Shown one piece after another: positions 24,958-34,600 of a stretch of 53,721 nucleotides of DNA. The notes under the pieces were generated by a model. That model searched no databases and had not been told where the DNA came from. It was given only the letters and a program-made list of their open reading frames with translations. Position 1 is the stretch's first letter, and every line of letters begins with the position of its first letter. Source of the stretch: Desulfococcaceae bacterium HSG9 (lineage in GTDB: Bacteria > Desulfobacterota > Desulfobacteria > Desulfobacterales > JAUCGF01); NCBI GenBank assembly GCA_030378005.1, contig JAUCGF010000105.1, forward strand, positions 1 to 53,721, in the 5' to 3' direction. The position numbers and the translations under genes are program-made.

Positions 24958-26433
24958 TTAAATTGGATTGGAATCGGCGTTTTTCAAATTGCGACCGTCA
25001 TTCCATCCCAAAATAATATATTTCATGGCATTGCCGACATTTTCATCCAGTGCGGCCTGGCTGTAAAGGATTTCGCCGCCGCCGGTTTCTTCAGGATTGC
25101 TCTTTTGGGCTGCCATTGCGCCAAGCAACCAAAAGTCCCCCAATTCAATTTTGCCTTCCACATAAATCAAACCTTTGAACGTGCTTAATTGATCAACATC
25201 CAGATCACCTTTGACATAAAGCAAACCCCATCCTTTCATATTACTGGGAAAACGGATTTTAACATCTTGTGACAGATTGGCGATATAAGTAATTCCTTCG
25301 GGCGGTTTATTCAAATGCAGGCTTTGCCCACTCAATGATGTATCCTTATCCGTTACATCCGCTTTATCAAGCATTTTTTGCAATTGATCAGGTGTGATTC
25401 CCAGAAGTTTATATAACGATTTGTCAGCACTGCCTTTTTTCATCCAGGGATTGTGGCCATATATACTGACCGCTTCAGATAAAATCTTAATTTGTCCAAT
25501 TATGCCAGTCAAATAGGTACTGTCGTCACTTTCGATTTTGGCACCATATAAAATATCTGCTTCATCGGGATAATCAGGGCTGTCAAACGTATCTTCGTTT
25601 GCTCCACCAGTAAAACCGGTGTCAGTATCATTGAAATAACCGGCAAGTTCGTGTCCTTCGACGCCACCATGATTATCTACACCATTGCCGCGAAGGGTCA
25701 ATGTTTTACTTTGGCTGTCGGTTTCACTGGGATTGTCGTCAGAAGGCGTTGTATCTGCGGTATGGTTAAAGCCGCTGATAAACGTGGCTTCATTCAAGCG
25801 AATACTTCCGCCAACAGAAAGTGCCGCATTAACATGAATATCTAAGGGCAGTCGTGTCACTTCTGCAATCAGCGTATGTTTCTGATTTTGAACGACACCG
25901 GCAGAAGTGATAACAATGACAGGATTTTTACCGATGAGCGGGGCATTTGGACCGTAACTGAAATCCTGGCCCCACAAAACAACTTCATCATCATCATCAG
26001 CGTCATTGTTAAAATATTTATCCTCTTTTTTATAGCGAATATCAACCGTATATTGCCTTTCACTGCCATCTAACGTTTGCAGTGTAGCTGTTTGGTCAGA
26101 ACCGGCGGCGGTGCCGACAACAATCAGACGATGCCATGACGAAGTCGGTTCAGCACCGGGTTTTTCGCCAATAAAGCGTGAGTCTTTATATAGCAGGTTC
26201 ATTCTGAACAAGGCTTCATTCACACCGGCTTCCGAAAAATAGGATGCCTGGATGCGGGCTTTAAAATTGCCCCCGTATTTCATATCCGACGTCGTTACCA
26301 GCATAGCCGTGCTTGAAAGTAAGGCGATAATTGCCAGAAAGAGAAGTCCGATGGCGATAATCATGCCTTTTTCATTACGGACGGTGATAAAAAAAAGTCG
26401 ATGGAATATGCCTTTCAAATCTTGATCTCTCAT
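24958..26433 (-). CDS. PilX-like type IV pilus-associated protein
   Basis: About 491 residues. The N-terminus has RNEKGMIIAIGLLFLAIIA, then a hydrophobic stretch and ASYFSEAGVNEALFRM, the pattern of the PilX N-terminal domain of minor pilin-like proteins. The rest is a large beta-rich exported region with acidic patches (YFNNDADDDDEVVLWG) and a late parallel-beta-like stretch (GWGLLYVKGDLDVDQL, FKGLIYVEGKIELGDFWLLG). The start is uncertain: GTG 26484 and ATG 26433 both lack a good ribosome site; I prefer 26433 because it leaves a short cytoplasmic lead. No other pilus gene is nearby, which is unusual. Confidence 0.75.
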   Translation of the reverse strand: MRDQDLKGIFHRLFFITVRNEKGMIIAIGLLFLAIIALLSSTAMLVTTSDMKYGGNFKARIQASYFSEAGVNEALFRMNLLYKDSRFIGEKPGAEPTSSWHRLIVVGTAAGSDQTATLQTLDGSERQYTVDIRYKKEDKYFNNDADDDDEVVLWGQDFSYGPNAPLIGKNPVIVITSAGVVQNQKHTLIAEVTRLPLDIHVNAALSVGGSIRLNEATFISGFNHTADTTPSDDNPSETDSQSKTLTLRGNGVDNHGGVEGHELAGYFNDTDTGFTGGANEDTFDSPDYPDEADILYGAKIESDDSTYLTGIIGQIKILSEAVSIYGHNPWMKKGSADKSLYKLLGITPDQLQKMLDKADVTDKDTSLSGQSLHLNKPPEGITYIANLSQDVKIRFPSNMKGWGLLYVKGDLDVDQLSTFKGLIYVEGKIELGDFWLLGAMAAQKSNPEETGGGEILYSQAALDENVGNAMKYIILGWNDGRNLKNADSNPI

Positions 26434-26663
26434 CTTATTTGAACCTAATGATACGAAGTAAAGGATAGATGTATTTGATAGCACTTTTACAGAACAATGT
26501 CAAAGAAGCTAAAAAGAGATTTACACTTTGTGAACAGGAACATGAAGGATGCTGACAAGTTGATACTTTATCTTGTAAATCACATTGAATTATGCTAACA
26601 ACTTTGCTGATTGTACATGGATTGTCGTTTTTTATTAATTTTTTATCATTTTAAGGAGGATGT

Positions 26664-27686
26664 ATGAAGTTTACACGGTTAAAATGGATTGTTATCGCGG
26701 GTGTGGCATTGGCAATGGCGGCAACAGGATCAATGGCCGGAACTTTGGATGACGTTCGGGCGAACGGTTATCTCAAAGCCGGTGTGAATGGCGATCTGTT
26801 CGGATTTGGCAAGCCGGATGCAAAAGGGGTCTGGAAGGGCTTGGATGTCGATACGGCGCGTGCGATTGCCGTAGCGGTTTTTGGTGACGCCGATAAGGTA
26901 AAATTTACGCCATTGACATCCAAAACGAGGTTTACCGCACTGCAATCCGGTGAGATTGACGTTTTAACACGGAATTGTACCCAGACATTGGGACGCGACA
27001 CCGCTCTGGGTTTGGATTTTTGCCAGGTCAACTACTATGACGGCCAAGGATTTTTAGTGCCTAAAAAACTGGGTGTCAAAAGCGCCAAAGAACTGGACGG
27101 CGCGGCTGTATGCGTCTTGCCCGGTACGACCACTGAAATGAACGTGGCAGATTATTTTCGCGCCAATGGAATGAAGATGAAGGCCGTGGTTATCGAAAAT
27201 ACAGCCGAACTGGCCAAAGCTTTTTTTGCCGGACGCTGTGACTGTCTGACATCCGATGCTTCCCAGTTGGCGGGAACACGAGCGGTAGCTCCTAAACCGG
27301 ATGATTACATTATTTTACCTGAAATCATTTCCAAAGAACCGTTGGCCCCGGCCGTGCGTCATGGAGATAATCAATGGAAAGATATTGTTAATTATGCGGT
27401 ACTGACTTTAATCAATGCCGAAGAGTTCGGCATTACTTCTAAAAATGTGGATGAAATGCTGAAAAGCAAAAATCCGAAAATTCAACGGTTTCTCGGTGTT
27501 ACGCCCGGAAATGGCAAAGCGCTGGGCCTGGATGAAAAATTTGCTTACAACATTATCAAACAATTGGGCAATTATGGTGAAATTTTTGAACGCAATGTGG
27601 GCCTGAAAACATCGTTGGGTATTAAGCGAGGTTTAAACGCGCTATGGACAAACGGTGGATTGCTTTATTCGGCGCCGTTTAAATAG
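26664..27686 (+). CDS. Periplasmic amino-acid-binding protein (AapJ/BztA-like), orphan
   Basis: A 340-residue solute-binding protein. The signal peptide (about 1-25) ends near SMA|G. TLDDVRANGYLKAGVNGDLFGF, VWKGLDVDTARAIAVAVFG and TRFTALQSGEIDVLTRN are typical of family-3 binding proteins for general L-amino-acid ABC importers. AAGGAGG sits just before the ATG. No permease or ATPase gene of this type flanks it, so it either feeds a transporter encoded elsewhere or acts as a sensor. The gene is preceded by a 180-base spacer and followed by an inverted-repeat element and decayed sequence. Confidence 0.88.
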   Translation: MKFTRLKWIVIAGVALAMAATGSMAGTLDDVRANGYLKAGVNGDLFGFGKPDAKGVWKGLDVDTARAIAVAVFGDADKVKFTPLTSKTRFTALQSGEIDVLTRNCTQTLGRDTALGLDFCQVNYYDGQGFLVPKKLGVKSAKELDGAAVCVLPGTTTEMNVADYFRANGMKMKAVVIENTAELAKAFFAGRCDCLTSDASQLAGTRAVAPKPDDYIILPEIISKEPLAPAVRHGDNQWKDIVNYAVLTLINAEEFGITSKNVDEMLKSKNPKIQRFLGVTPGNGKALGLDEKFAYNIIKQLGNYGEIFERNVGLKTSLGIKRGLNALWTNGGLLYSAPFK

Positions 27687-27724
27687 GTACCTGTGCATAA
27701 ATTTTTGTATATGTACTTACTCGT

Positions 27725-27847
27725 CAGTCATAAGTTCTCGTAATATGCTGAAATCATTGATGTTTTAAATATATTTTAAATTCGTAATTTCAATAAATTC
27801 AGTATGTCAGCAATTTTACTTTTTAAATAATAAAGAACTTATGACTG
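27725..27847. mobile_element. Short element with 14-base terminal inverted repeats
   Basis: CAGTCATAAGTTCT at 27725-27738 and its exact complement AGAACTTATGACTG at 27834-27847 bound 123 AT-rich bases with no ORF. It is adjacent to the transposase remnant. Confidence 0.6.
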
Positions 27848-27859
27848 CCGCGCATAGGT

Positions 27860-28048
27860 CTAAAAGTGTTGGGTTTTTGCTTTAACCATTCGATAGATTA
27901 TATTCGATAATACTCCAAAGCCAAACATTTTTAGACTTATCCGTTCAGCTAATACCTGAAGCCTGAATGCTCTCCTTATTATTATGCTGACTGCCTTGTT
28001 CATCCCTTCGACAAACGCATCTGTTATCCTTTCAAAAAAATAATTCAA
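27860..28048 (-). pseudogene. Remnant of an ISL3-type transposase C-terminus
   Basis: A 62-residue reading frame, FFERITDAFVEGMNKAVSII followed by RRAFRLQVLAERISLKMFGF. The phrase R-I-T-x-A-x-V-E-G-x-N followed by a basic segment is characteristic of the C-terminal end of ISL3-family transposases. Upstream sequence (28049-28100) has no continuous frame, and no catalytic domain is present, so this is a decayed fragment. Confidence 0.55.
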
Positions 28049-28332
28049 AATCTGTTCCTGCCGATTTTCTAAAGTACTGACTGATTTTTTTCTGTCGTTC
28101 GCTTTCTCGAAAATCTATCTATCTTCTTTTAGCTCTACAACGATATTTAGCAGCTAATTATCTGAAATTATAGAATTTTTGCAAAACACCAAAATTATAA
28201 GTAGTTTAATTTATTAGATTTTACCTGTAAATGTCGTTGTAGGGTTAAAAGATATAGGAGTTACGCAGTTGAAATTTAACCAGGTGATAAAAGGGCGGAG
28301 ATTGATGGAGTGCAGCTCTTTTAATAAAGTAA

Positions 28333-28763
28333 AAGCTGGAAAACCTATCCCTGGCCCAAGCCCGACTTGAAAAAGGGGAGCATCCGCCTGAAGTTTTTTT
28401 TGTCAAATCGGCGGAGTTTGCCAGTATTTTTTCCGATAAATTTCATCACTATAGATTTTCAGATAATTAATATCACAAGGCTAGAGAGAGGAGATAATAC
28501 AGTGGTATATCTCCGACCGATAACGTAGTGACATTATTTATCTGAAAGTCTATATAAAGAAGAATATCTGATGTTTGGTCTTCTAACCCAAAAAAAAATG
28601 GTGCGATTGATTTTGAAATCGGATTATTGCGCTACCAGCATGAAAGGTGCCGGACACTTATCAGCAAAATAAAAAATTCTGTGAGCCGGCTGAAAGATTT
28701 CAGAATATGCGCCAGGCGGCGGATGTGCTTAAAACACTGACCGAATATATTGTTCCGCAATAA
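28333..28763 (+). pseudogene. Decayed gene of unknown function, split by an inverted-repeat element
   Basis: One frame from 28333 reads LAQARLEKGEHPPEVFFVKS then AEFASIFSDKFHHY before the element at 28450. After the element, frames shift: GAIDFEIGLLRYQHERCRTL then ISKIKNSV, and AERFQNMRQAADVLKTLTEY ending IVPQ-stop at 28763. The amphipathic, codon-like composition suggests one former gene broken by the insertion and by at least one or two frameshifts. I do not recognise the protein. Confidence 0.4.
28450..28554. mobile_element. 105-bp inverted-repeat element inside the decayed gene
   Basis: TATAGATTTTCAGATAATTA at the left and TTTATCTGAAAGTCTATA at the right are imperfect inverted ends of about 25 bases. 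A copy of the right end (ACATTATTTATCTGAA...GGCTATA) recurs at 34783-34807. It interrupts otherwise protein-like sequence, which marks it as an insertion. Confidence 0.6.
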
Positions 28764-28911
28764 TTCAGCTTGAAAACATATTGCTCCCTTTTATAATATA
28801 GTGTAAATGAAAACTGATTTCGGGAAGCCGTTATCATGGATACTCAATTCTTAAAAATGCAGTCTGAGTTAAGTTTGGATAAATTTTATACCGGCTAAGG
28901 AGAAATATTTG

Positions 28912-30054
28912 ATGAAAAATTTTCATTTTCAAGGTGTTGGCGCTATCAGCTTCGGCGTTGATCGTATTGAACTACTGGGTGATGATATTGATGCGTTGCC
29001 GAACAAGGTGACTACGGTTGTTTTGATTAGCGATGCCGGAGTTGCCTCAGCAGGCATCACGGATCGAGTTAAAACGATTTTGGAACGATGCGGATACGAT
29101 GTGGTCGCCTTCAGTGATTTGGATGGCGAGCCTAAGTCCGAATCAGTTGATGAAGCGGCCGCTATTGTGCGCGATTGCAAACAACCTTGTGTCGTTGGAT
29201 TGGGAGGCGGTTCGGCCCTTGATGTGGCCAAACTTGCCGCGGTTATTGCCGGAGACGATTCGCCGGCAGAGGATTATGCCTTGTGCGCTCGTTCTTTTCC
29301 CAAACCCGCGTTACCAAGAATTATGATTCCGACAACGGCGGGCACAGGCTCCGAGGTAACGCTGACCGCCATTTTTTCCACACACGAAGGGCGCAAAGTT
29401 TGGGCATGGGGCCAAGAACTCAAACCGGAGTCGGTGATTCTTGATCCGCGTTTAACTGTCAGTTTGCCGAAGTCAGTCACCGCCGCTACAGGACTCGACG
29501 CTTTGGTTCATGCCATCGAAGCATGCACCTGTAAAGCAAGGAATACATTTACCGATTCTTTCGCTCTTAACGCCATCAGCCTTGCCCGACAACACCTGAT
29601 GACAGTCATCGAAAAGCCGGATGATCTGCCAGCCAGAGGCGGCATGTTGCTGGCGTCAACTTTGGCAGGCATCGCCTTTGGCTCGACCGGCACAGGCGCG
29701 GCTCATGCTATCGGGCATGCTCTGGGAACCGTTGCAAACGTATCCCATGGTCGATCGGTGGCCATCGGATTGGATGTCCTTTTAAAACGCAACGCAGAAG
29801 CTTCACCCGATGCCCATGCTGCGGTAGCGGAAGCGCTTGGCGGCGATAGAAACCCCCTTGCGACAGCATCGGCATTCAGGAACTTGCTCGAACTGACCGG
29901 CATGAATCTCTCCCTGGCCGATAAAAAAATTGGTCCGGCGATATTGGCTGCTGTAATGATGTCAGAGGAAAATATACCCATGATCGAAAACAACGCCAGC
30001 CGGATCACGACAACGGATGCTTTGGATTTGGCTCGGCAAATTTTAAATCAATAA
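28912..30054 (+). CDS. Iron-containing alcohol dehydrogenase family protein
   Basis: A 380-residue group III alcohol dehydrogenase. The NAD-binding GGGSALDVAKLAAV and PTTAGTGSEVTLTAIF are present. The metal site is formed by Asp and His residues in TGLDALVHAIEA, GAAHAIGHALG and SHGRSVAIG. ATG 28912 is chosen over the TTG just before it because AAGGAG lies nine bases upstream. It oxidises an alcohol or hydroxyacid with NAD(P); the specific substrate is not readable. The enolase-superfamily gene follows after 17 bases, so the pair probably acts on a sugar acid or polyol (inference). Confidence 0.88.
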   Translation: MKNFHFQGVGAISFGVDRIELLGDDIDALPNKVTTVVLISDAGVASAGITDRVKTILERCGYDVVAFSDLDGEPKSESVDEAAAIVRDCKQPCVVGLGGGSALDVAKLAAVIAGDDSPAEDYALCARSFPKPALPRIMIPTTAGTGSEVTLTAIFSTHEGRKVWAWGQELKPESVILDPRLTVSLPKSVTAATGLDALVHAIEACTCKARNTFTDSFALNAISLARQHLMTVIEKPDDLPARGGMLLASTLAGIAFGSTGTGAAHAIGHALGTVANVSHGRSVAIGLDVLLKRNAEASPDAHAAVAEALGGDRNPLATASAFRNLLELTGMNLSLADKKIGPAILAAVMMSEENIPMIENNASRITTTDALDLARQILNQ

Positions 30055-30071
30055 ACAGAGGATGGTTTCCT

Positions 30072-31259
30072 ATGAAAATTTCGGATGTCAAAACGTATGT
30101 GGTGGGAAATCCGCCACCCCATTTTGGAGGACGCTATTGGGTATTTTTAAAACTGATCACCGACCACGGCATTGAGGGGTTTGGCGAAGCCTATTCCGTG
30201 CCGTTCCATCCGTCAGTTGTCGCTCAGATGATTGAGGATGTGTGTGACCGGCATGTAATCGGCAGCGACCCGTTCAAAATCGAGCGACTTTGGCGCATCG
30301 TTTATTCATCGGGTTATACCTTGCGCCCCGATATGTCTGTCATGGGTGTGTTAAGTGCCATCGAAATGGCCTGCTGGGATATTATCGGCAAAGAACTCAA
30401 CAAGCCCGTTTATGAATTGCTGGGGGGACAGGTTCACGAAAAACTCAGGTCATATTCCTATCTTTATCCGGAGCCGGACGATAAAACAGACGTTTACAAT
30501 GACCCTGAATTGGCTGCCGAAAGAGCGGCCGAATATGTTCAATCAGGATTCACTGCCGTAAAATTTGATCCGGCCGGGCCTTATTCCGCCTTTGACCCCA
30601 GGCAGTTATCGCTGGAAGCCCTGGATCGTTCGGAAAAATTCGTCAAGAACATTCGCGAAGCGGTGGGAAATAAATGCGACTTGCTTTTCGGAACTCATGG
30701 TCAGATGACGACCGCCGGCGCCATTCGTTTAGCCAAGCGTTTGGAACCTTATGATCCGTTGTGGTTTGAAGAGCCGGTGCCTCCGGAAAATGTGGGAGAG
30801 ATGGCCCGCGTGGCCCGTTCGACCAGCATTCCCGTGGCTACGGGAGAACGACTATCCACAAAATATGAGTTCGCCCGATTGCTTGAAAAACAGGCGGCCG
30901 CGATTCTACAAATAGCCTTGGGGAGAGTCGGTGGGATTCTCGAAGCCAAAAAAATCGCCGGCATGGCGGAAGCGTATTATGCCCAAATCGCACCGCATCT
31001 GTATTGCGGCCCTATTGAGGCCGCCGCAAATATCCAGATCGACACCTGTAGCCCTAACTTTTTAATTCAGGAGTGCATTCAAACTTGGGGCGGCTTTCAC
31101 ACTGAAATTTTGAAAACGCCCTTACACTGGGAAGAGGGATATATCATACCGCCGACCCAGCCGGGTCTCGGAGTTGAGCTTGATGAAGATGTGGCTGTCA
31201 GACATCCTTATACCGGAAAAAAACTTCATTTGGAGATGTCAGACAGGCCGGTTGAATAA
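30072..31259 (+). CDS. Mandelate racemase/muconate lactonizing enzyme family dehydratase
   Basis: A 395-residue enolase-superfamily enzyme. The capping domain begins MKISDVKTYVVGNPPPHFGG. The barrel carries AVKFDPAGPYSAFDP, the metal ligands expected near LLFGTHGQ, WFEEPVPPEN and ATGERL, and the general-base region IAPHLYCGPIEAAANIQ. Features such as the His in FGTHGQ and the C-terminal HLYCGP resemble the acid-sugar dehydratases (galactonate/mannonate group). GAGGA precedes the ATG. It is co-transcribed with the Fe-dependent dehydrogenase. The exact sugar acid cannot be assigned from sequence alone. Confidence 0.87.
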   Translation: MKISDVKTYVVGNPPPHFGGRYWVFLKLITDHGIEGFGEAYSVPFHPSVVAQMIEDVCDRHVIGSDPFKIERLWRIVYSSGYTLRPDMSVMGVLSAIEMACWDIIGKELNKPVYELLGGQVHEKLRSYSYLYPEPDDKTDVYNDPELAAERAAEYVQSGFTAVKFDPAGPYSAFDPRQLSLEALDRSEKFVKNIREAVGNKCDLLFGTHGQMTTAGAIRLAKRLEPYDPLWFEEPVPPENVGEMARVARSTSIPVATGERLSTKYEFARLLEKQAAAILQIALGRVGGILEAKKIAGMAEAYYAQIAPHLYCGPIEAAANIQIDTCSPNFLIQECIQTWGGFHTEILKTPLHWEEGYIIPPTQPGLGVELDEDVAVRHPYTGKKLHLEMSDRPVE

Positions 31260-31504
31260 TTTTTTCAGGTGAATTCCAGCAAACACAGGGGCAGAATATC
31301 AGATATACGGCGTCATTATCCAGTAGGATTTTTTCAATTTGGTAAGGGCGTGTGAAATACCCCGATGGGAGCCGTCATAAAAGGGGGTTCTTCATAAATA
31401 ACGTCACATTTTACATTCCGGTTTCAGGCCATCTTTGGCAGCTCCTCTTTTTGTCCCCTGTTAGTTGATAGCCGATCCAAGCGCCAATTCTGCGCCAATC
31501 CATT

Positions 31505-32764
31505 TTATATCCGCTCTACGCGTATTTTTTGAATGGTTCGTTCGGTGGCTTTCTCTACTGTGAAGCGATAACCCGATTCGACAATATTTTCACCTTCTTT
31601 GGGAATGTGCCGCAGGCGGGCCATTACCATGCCGCCGATAGTATAATATTCCTTTGCAGGAAGCTCTATGCTGAGGACTTCGTTGGCTTCGGAGATAGGA
31701 AAACGTGAATCCATCAAATAGATTCCCTCTTCCATGGTTTCGAAACTGCGTTTTCGCTTGGGCAGATATTCCTCGAATTGATATCCTACATCAATTTCAC
31801 CGACAACTTCCTCCAGGACATCTTCCATCGTGATTATACCGATAGCGGAACCGAATTCGTCAACTACAATGGCCATGTGATCTTTACGCTTGCGCAGAAT
31901 GGGAAGTAAAATGTCTATGGTTTGGTGGGCTGAGACGTAGTGGACGGGCTTGATAAGTTCCTTTAGCGGTGTGTCAGGCAAATCCGGATCTAATAAATCC
32001 CATGTCGTCAGGGTGATGATACCGAAGATATTGCTGATGTTTCCCTCAAAGACCGGCAAACGATTGTAACCTCGATTACGTACGAGCAGAATGGCTTCAC
32101 GGGTGGTTTTGTTACATTTGATCGCGGTCATTTCTGTCAGGGGAATCATGGCTTCCCCCACGGTGGTTTCCGCAAAGCGAATCACGCGCCTAATACGGCC
32201 ACGATCAAAGGCATCGATATTGGAGCCGCGTTCCGCCATTTCCGCCACTGAACGGACAAGCTCCCGGGTGATGAAGCCACTCTGGTCCGTTTTGGCGCTG
32301 CCCGTCAGACGGGCGGCCAGTCTGGCCACACGGGAGAAGATGAAGATAATGGGAAAAAACAGTAAGGAAAATATTCGCAGGGGAAAAACAATTATCGGTG
32401 AAATGGTATTGGATGTCTGCTGATAAACACTTTTGGGAACGATTTCGCCTAAAATCAAAAGCAGAGGGGTATAGACAAAAAAGGCGATCAGGTCCCCCCT
32501 TTCACCGAAGTGGCGGATCATCAACATGGTGCCCAGTGTCGTCAAAATGATAGTGGATATGTTCGTACCTACGAGAGTCGTGCCTAGAAGCACATCAGGT
32601 GTTTTAAAGAGTTTGAGAACCAGCATTGCTCCCTTATGACCCTGGTTAGCCAGATGGTGCAACTTGATTTTATCACAATTGACCAAGGCGATTTCAGACC
32701 CTGAGAAAAAGCCTTTTAGCAGGAGCAATAGCAACATGATCAGGACGATTAAGAGTAAATTCAT
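31505..32764 (-). CDS. CNNM/CorC-type membrane protein with CBS domains (paralogue 2)
   Basis: A 419-residue protein. The DUF21 membrane domain (1-180) includes LLLKGFFSGSEIALVNCDKI and GEIVPKSVYQQTS. Two CBS domains follow (MIPLTEMTAIKCNKTTREAI, then DHMAIVVDEFGSAIGIITME) and a C-terminal CorC/HlyC transporter-associated domain (YYTIGGMVMARLRHIPKEGE). The family is linked to magnesium/cobalt efflux or sodium-magnesium exchange; older annotations say hemolysin. It lies 33 bases downstream of a longer paralogue in the same orientation, so the two form an operon of tandem duplicates and may work as a heterodimer (inference). Confidence 0.9.
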   Translation of the reverse strand: MNLLLIVLIMLLLLLLKGFFSGSEIALVNCDKIKLHHLANQGHKGAMLVLKLFKTPDVLLGTTLVGTNISTIILTTLGTMLMIRHFGERGDLIAFFVYTPLLLILGEIVPKSVYQQTSNTISPIIVFPLRIFSLLFFPIIFIFSRVARLAARLTGSAKTDQSGFITRELVRSVAEMAERGSNIDAFDRGRIRRVIRFAETTVGEAMIPLTEMTAIKCNKTTREAILLVRNRGYNRLPVFEGNISNIFGIITLTTWDLLDPDLPDTPLKELIKPVHYVSAHQTIDILLPILRKRKDHMAIVVDEFGSAIGIITMEDVLEEVVGEIDVGYQFEEYLPKRKRSFETMEEGIYLMDSRFPISEANEVLSIELPAKEYYTIGGMVMARLRHIPKEGENIVESGYRFTVEKATERTIQKIRVERI

Positions 32765-32797
32765 TTTTCATCACTACCTTATCAACAGGAAATCCGT

Positions 32798-34288
32798 TTA
32801 GATTTGCTGTTTTATCATGGACTCACGCGCGGATACGTTTCTTTCAGATTCCGGCTCGAGCTGAGTTAAATAACGTTTTACTCCATTTTCCGTTGATGTT
32901 TCTTCGTTTTCCCGGTCAGGGCTTTCCTCATCGACATCTTTTTCCCCTCCGGTTCTTCGTGTAACCTGCACGCGGGCAATACGCTGCCTATGCATTTCAA
33001 GTACGGTAATTACAATACCTTCCACAGTCACGCGGTCGCCAACTTCGGGCAAGCGATCAAGATGCCGGAAGGCGACGCCACCGATAGTCGTCATACGCGG
33101 GTCATCAATTCCGAAGTTGGTCAAGTTGTTGAAATCGGTAAGCTTCATATCACCGGGGACTTCATAGTCGTTTTCATCCCGTTCTTGATAAAGCTCCTGC
33201 CCGCTTACTTTACCGGATATTTCACCGAAAATGAAAGTGAGCACTCCTTTCATGGTGATAAAGCCTTCAAATCCACCGAATTCGTTCAGAACGGCGGCGG
33301 CCCGAACATTATTGTTCTGAAAAAAATCAAACATTTCATCTACCCTTTTGGTAAGCGGGACTACGACAGGTGGATGTATGATATCTTCAATTTTCAGGCT
33401 GGTCAGGTCCACTTCGTCAAGTACAAGCCGCAAAATATCTTCGGAATGAATAAAACCCACGATGTTATCACGATGCTCGCGGTAAACAGGAACGCGGGGG
33501 TGACGATATGACCTGAATTTCTCAATCATCTCCAGCACATTGATATCGACGTTGAGAAAAGCGGTTTGGGTGCGTGGTGTCATAATTTCGACGATTTCGG
33601 TGTCATTGGCCCATAGCAAATTATAAATCAGCGCTCTCTCCGTGGCATCCAATTCTCCCTCTTCGGCCACTTCTTCAACTAAGCTGAGGAATTCATCCAC
33701 TTGCAGAATATTCTCCGGCGCCTTTTCCTTTCCAACGATCATCGTAGTAATTCGATCAGCGATGGTGCGGATAGCCAGCCGTAGAGGAGTGACCACTTTC
33801 ACCCAAAGATATATGGGGGCAGCCACGATTTCCGAACTGATGCGCACCGGATTGGAAACTGAAATGGTTTTGGGTGTTACTTCTCCAAACAACAGAAGCA
33901 ACGGAATCATGATGACGATATTGATCCATCCGGCCTGATTTTCGCTATACAGCCTGACCAAAATTCCGGTCATATTGGCAGCGGCTGCGATGTTGACAAG
34001 CTCATTACCACATAGGATGGAAATAATCAGTCGCCGTGGTTGGTCTAATAAATCGTGGAGGATTTCGGAATTACGGTGACGTTCCCGACGCATTTTTTGA
34101 AGATCCAGCCGGGATAAAGAGAATAACGCCGTTTCGGAGCCGGAAAAAAAGGCGGAGCTAATCAACAGCAGTACCTGCAAAACCAGCCGGATGATCATCT
34201 CCGGTTCGGCCAGTTTTACCGGATCTATGACCAACGAGTTCTGTAGCGTGGTCCAGTACCCGGAAATATCGTAAAGCAGCGCATCCAT
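32798..34288 (-). CDS. CNNM/CorC-type membrane protein with CBS domains (paralogue 1)
   Basis: A 496-residue protein with the same order: DUF21 (LISSAFFSGSETALFSLSRL, FGEVTPKTISVSNPVR), two CBS domains (MTPRTQTAFLNVDINVLEMI; VRAAAVLNEFGGFEGFITMK), and the C-terminal domain (MTTIGGVAFRHLDRLPEVGD). It adds a charged C-terminal tail of about 60 residues that the neighbour lacks. GGAGGAG precedes the ATG. First gene of the two-gene operon; ion specificity unknown. Confidence 0.9.
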   Translation of the reverse strand: MDALLYDISGYWTTLQNSLVIDPVKLAEPEMIIRLVLQVLLLISSAFFSGSETALFSLSRLDLQKMRRERHRNSEILHDLLDQPRRLIISILCGNELVNIAAAANMTGILVRLYSENQAGWINIVIMIPLLLLFGEVTPKTISVSNPVRISSEIVAAPIYLWVKVVTPLRLAIRTIADRITTMIVGKEKAPENILQVDEFLSLVEEVAEEGELDATERALIYNLLWANDTEIVEIMTPRTQTAFLNVDINVLEMIEKFRSYRHPRVPVYREHRDNIVGFIHSEDILRLVLDEVDLTSLKIEDIIHPPVVVPLTKRVDEMFDFFQNNNVRAAAVLNEFGGFEGFITMKGVLTFIFGEISGKVSGQELYQERDENDYEVPGDMKLTDFNNLTNFGIDDPRMTTIGGVAFRHLDRLPEVGDRVTVEGIVITVLEMHRQRIARVQVTRRTGGEKDVDEESPDRENEETSTENGVKRYLTQLEPESERNVSARESMIKQQI

Positions 34289-34380
34289 TTATACTCCTCC
34301 CACAGAACCCCAAATTTGATCCATCCACCTTCAATTAATTACGCTATTTGTTAAATCATATTTTTGTAACCAATTTGATA

Positions 34381-34482
34381 GTCTCGTAAAAAGTCAAAAA
34401 TTCGTTATTTTTTAAATCTCAAACCTAATAATTTCAGTAGGTTACAAGTACAAATTTTTAGAGTTGCGACTTTTTACGAGAC
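34381..34482. mobile_element. 102-bp element with 15-base terminal inverted repeats
   Basis: GTCTCGTAAAAAGTC and GACTTTTTACGAGAC are perfect inverted ends. The flanks GATA and CATC nearly extend the symmetry. No ORF. It lies between the CNNM gene start and a strong terminator. Confidence 0.7.
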
Positions 34483-34564
34483 CATCTTTTATAGATAACA
34501 GAAAATTAATACATTTGCAAGCAGTTTGAATCGCACTGATTATAGCAGGTTGTTGTTGATCAGA

Positions 34565-34600
34565 AAGACCCTTTGGGAATGTCCCGAAGGGTCTTTTTTT
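34565..34600 (+). terminator. Strong intrinsic terminator with no obvious gene upstream
   Basis: AGACCCTT-T-GGGA-ATG-TCCC-G-AAGGGTCT followed by seven T. The T run is on the plus strand, but no plus-strand gene is seen in the 280 bases before it. A small non-coding transcript is possible. The reverse direction has only a poor T run. Confidence 0.7.
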
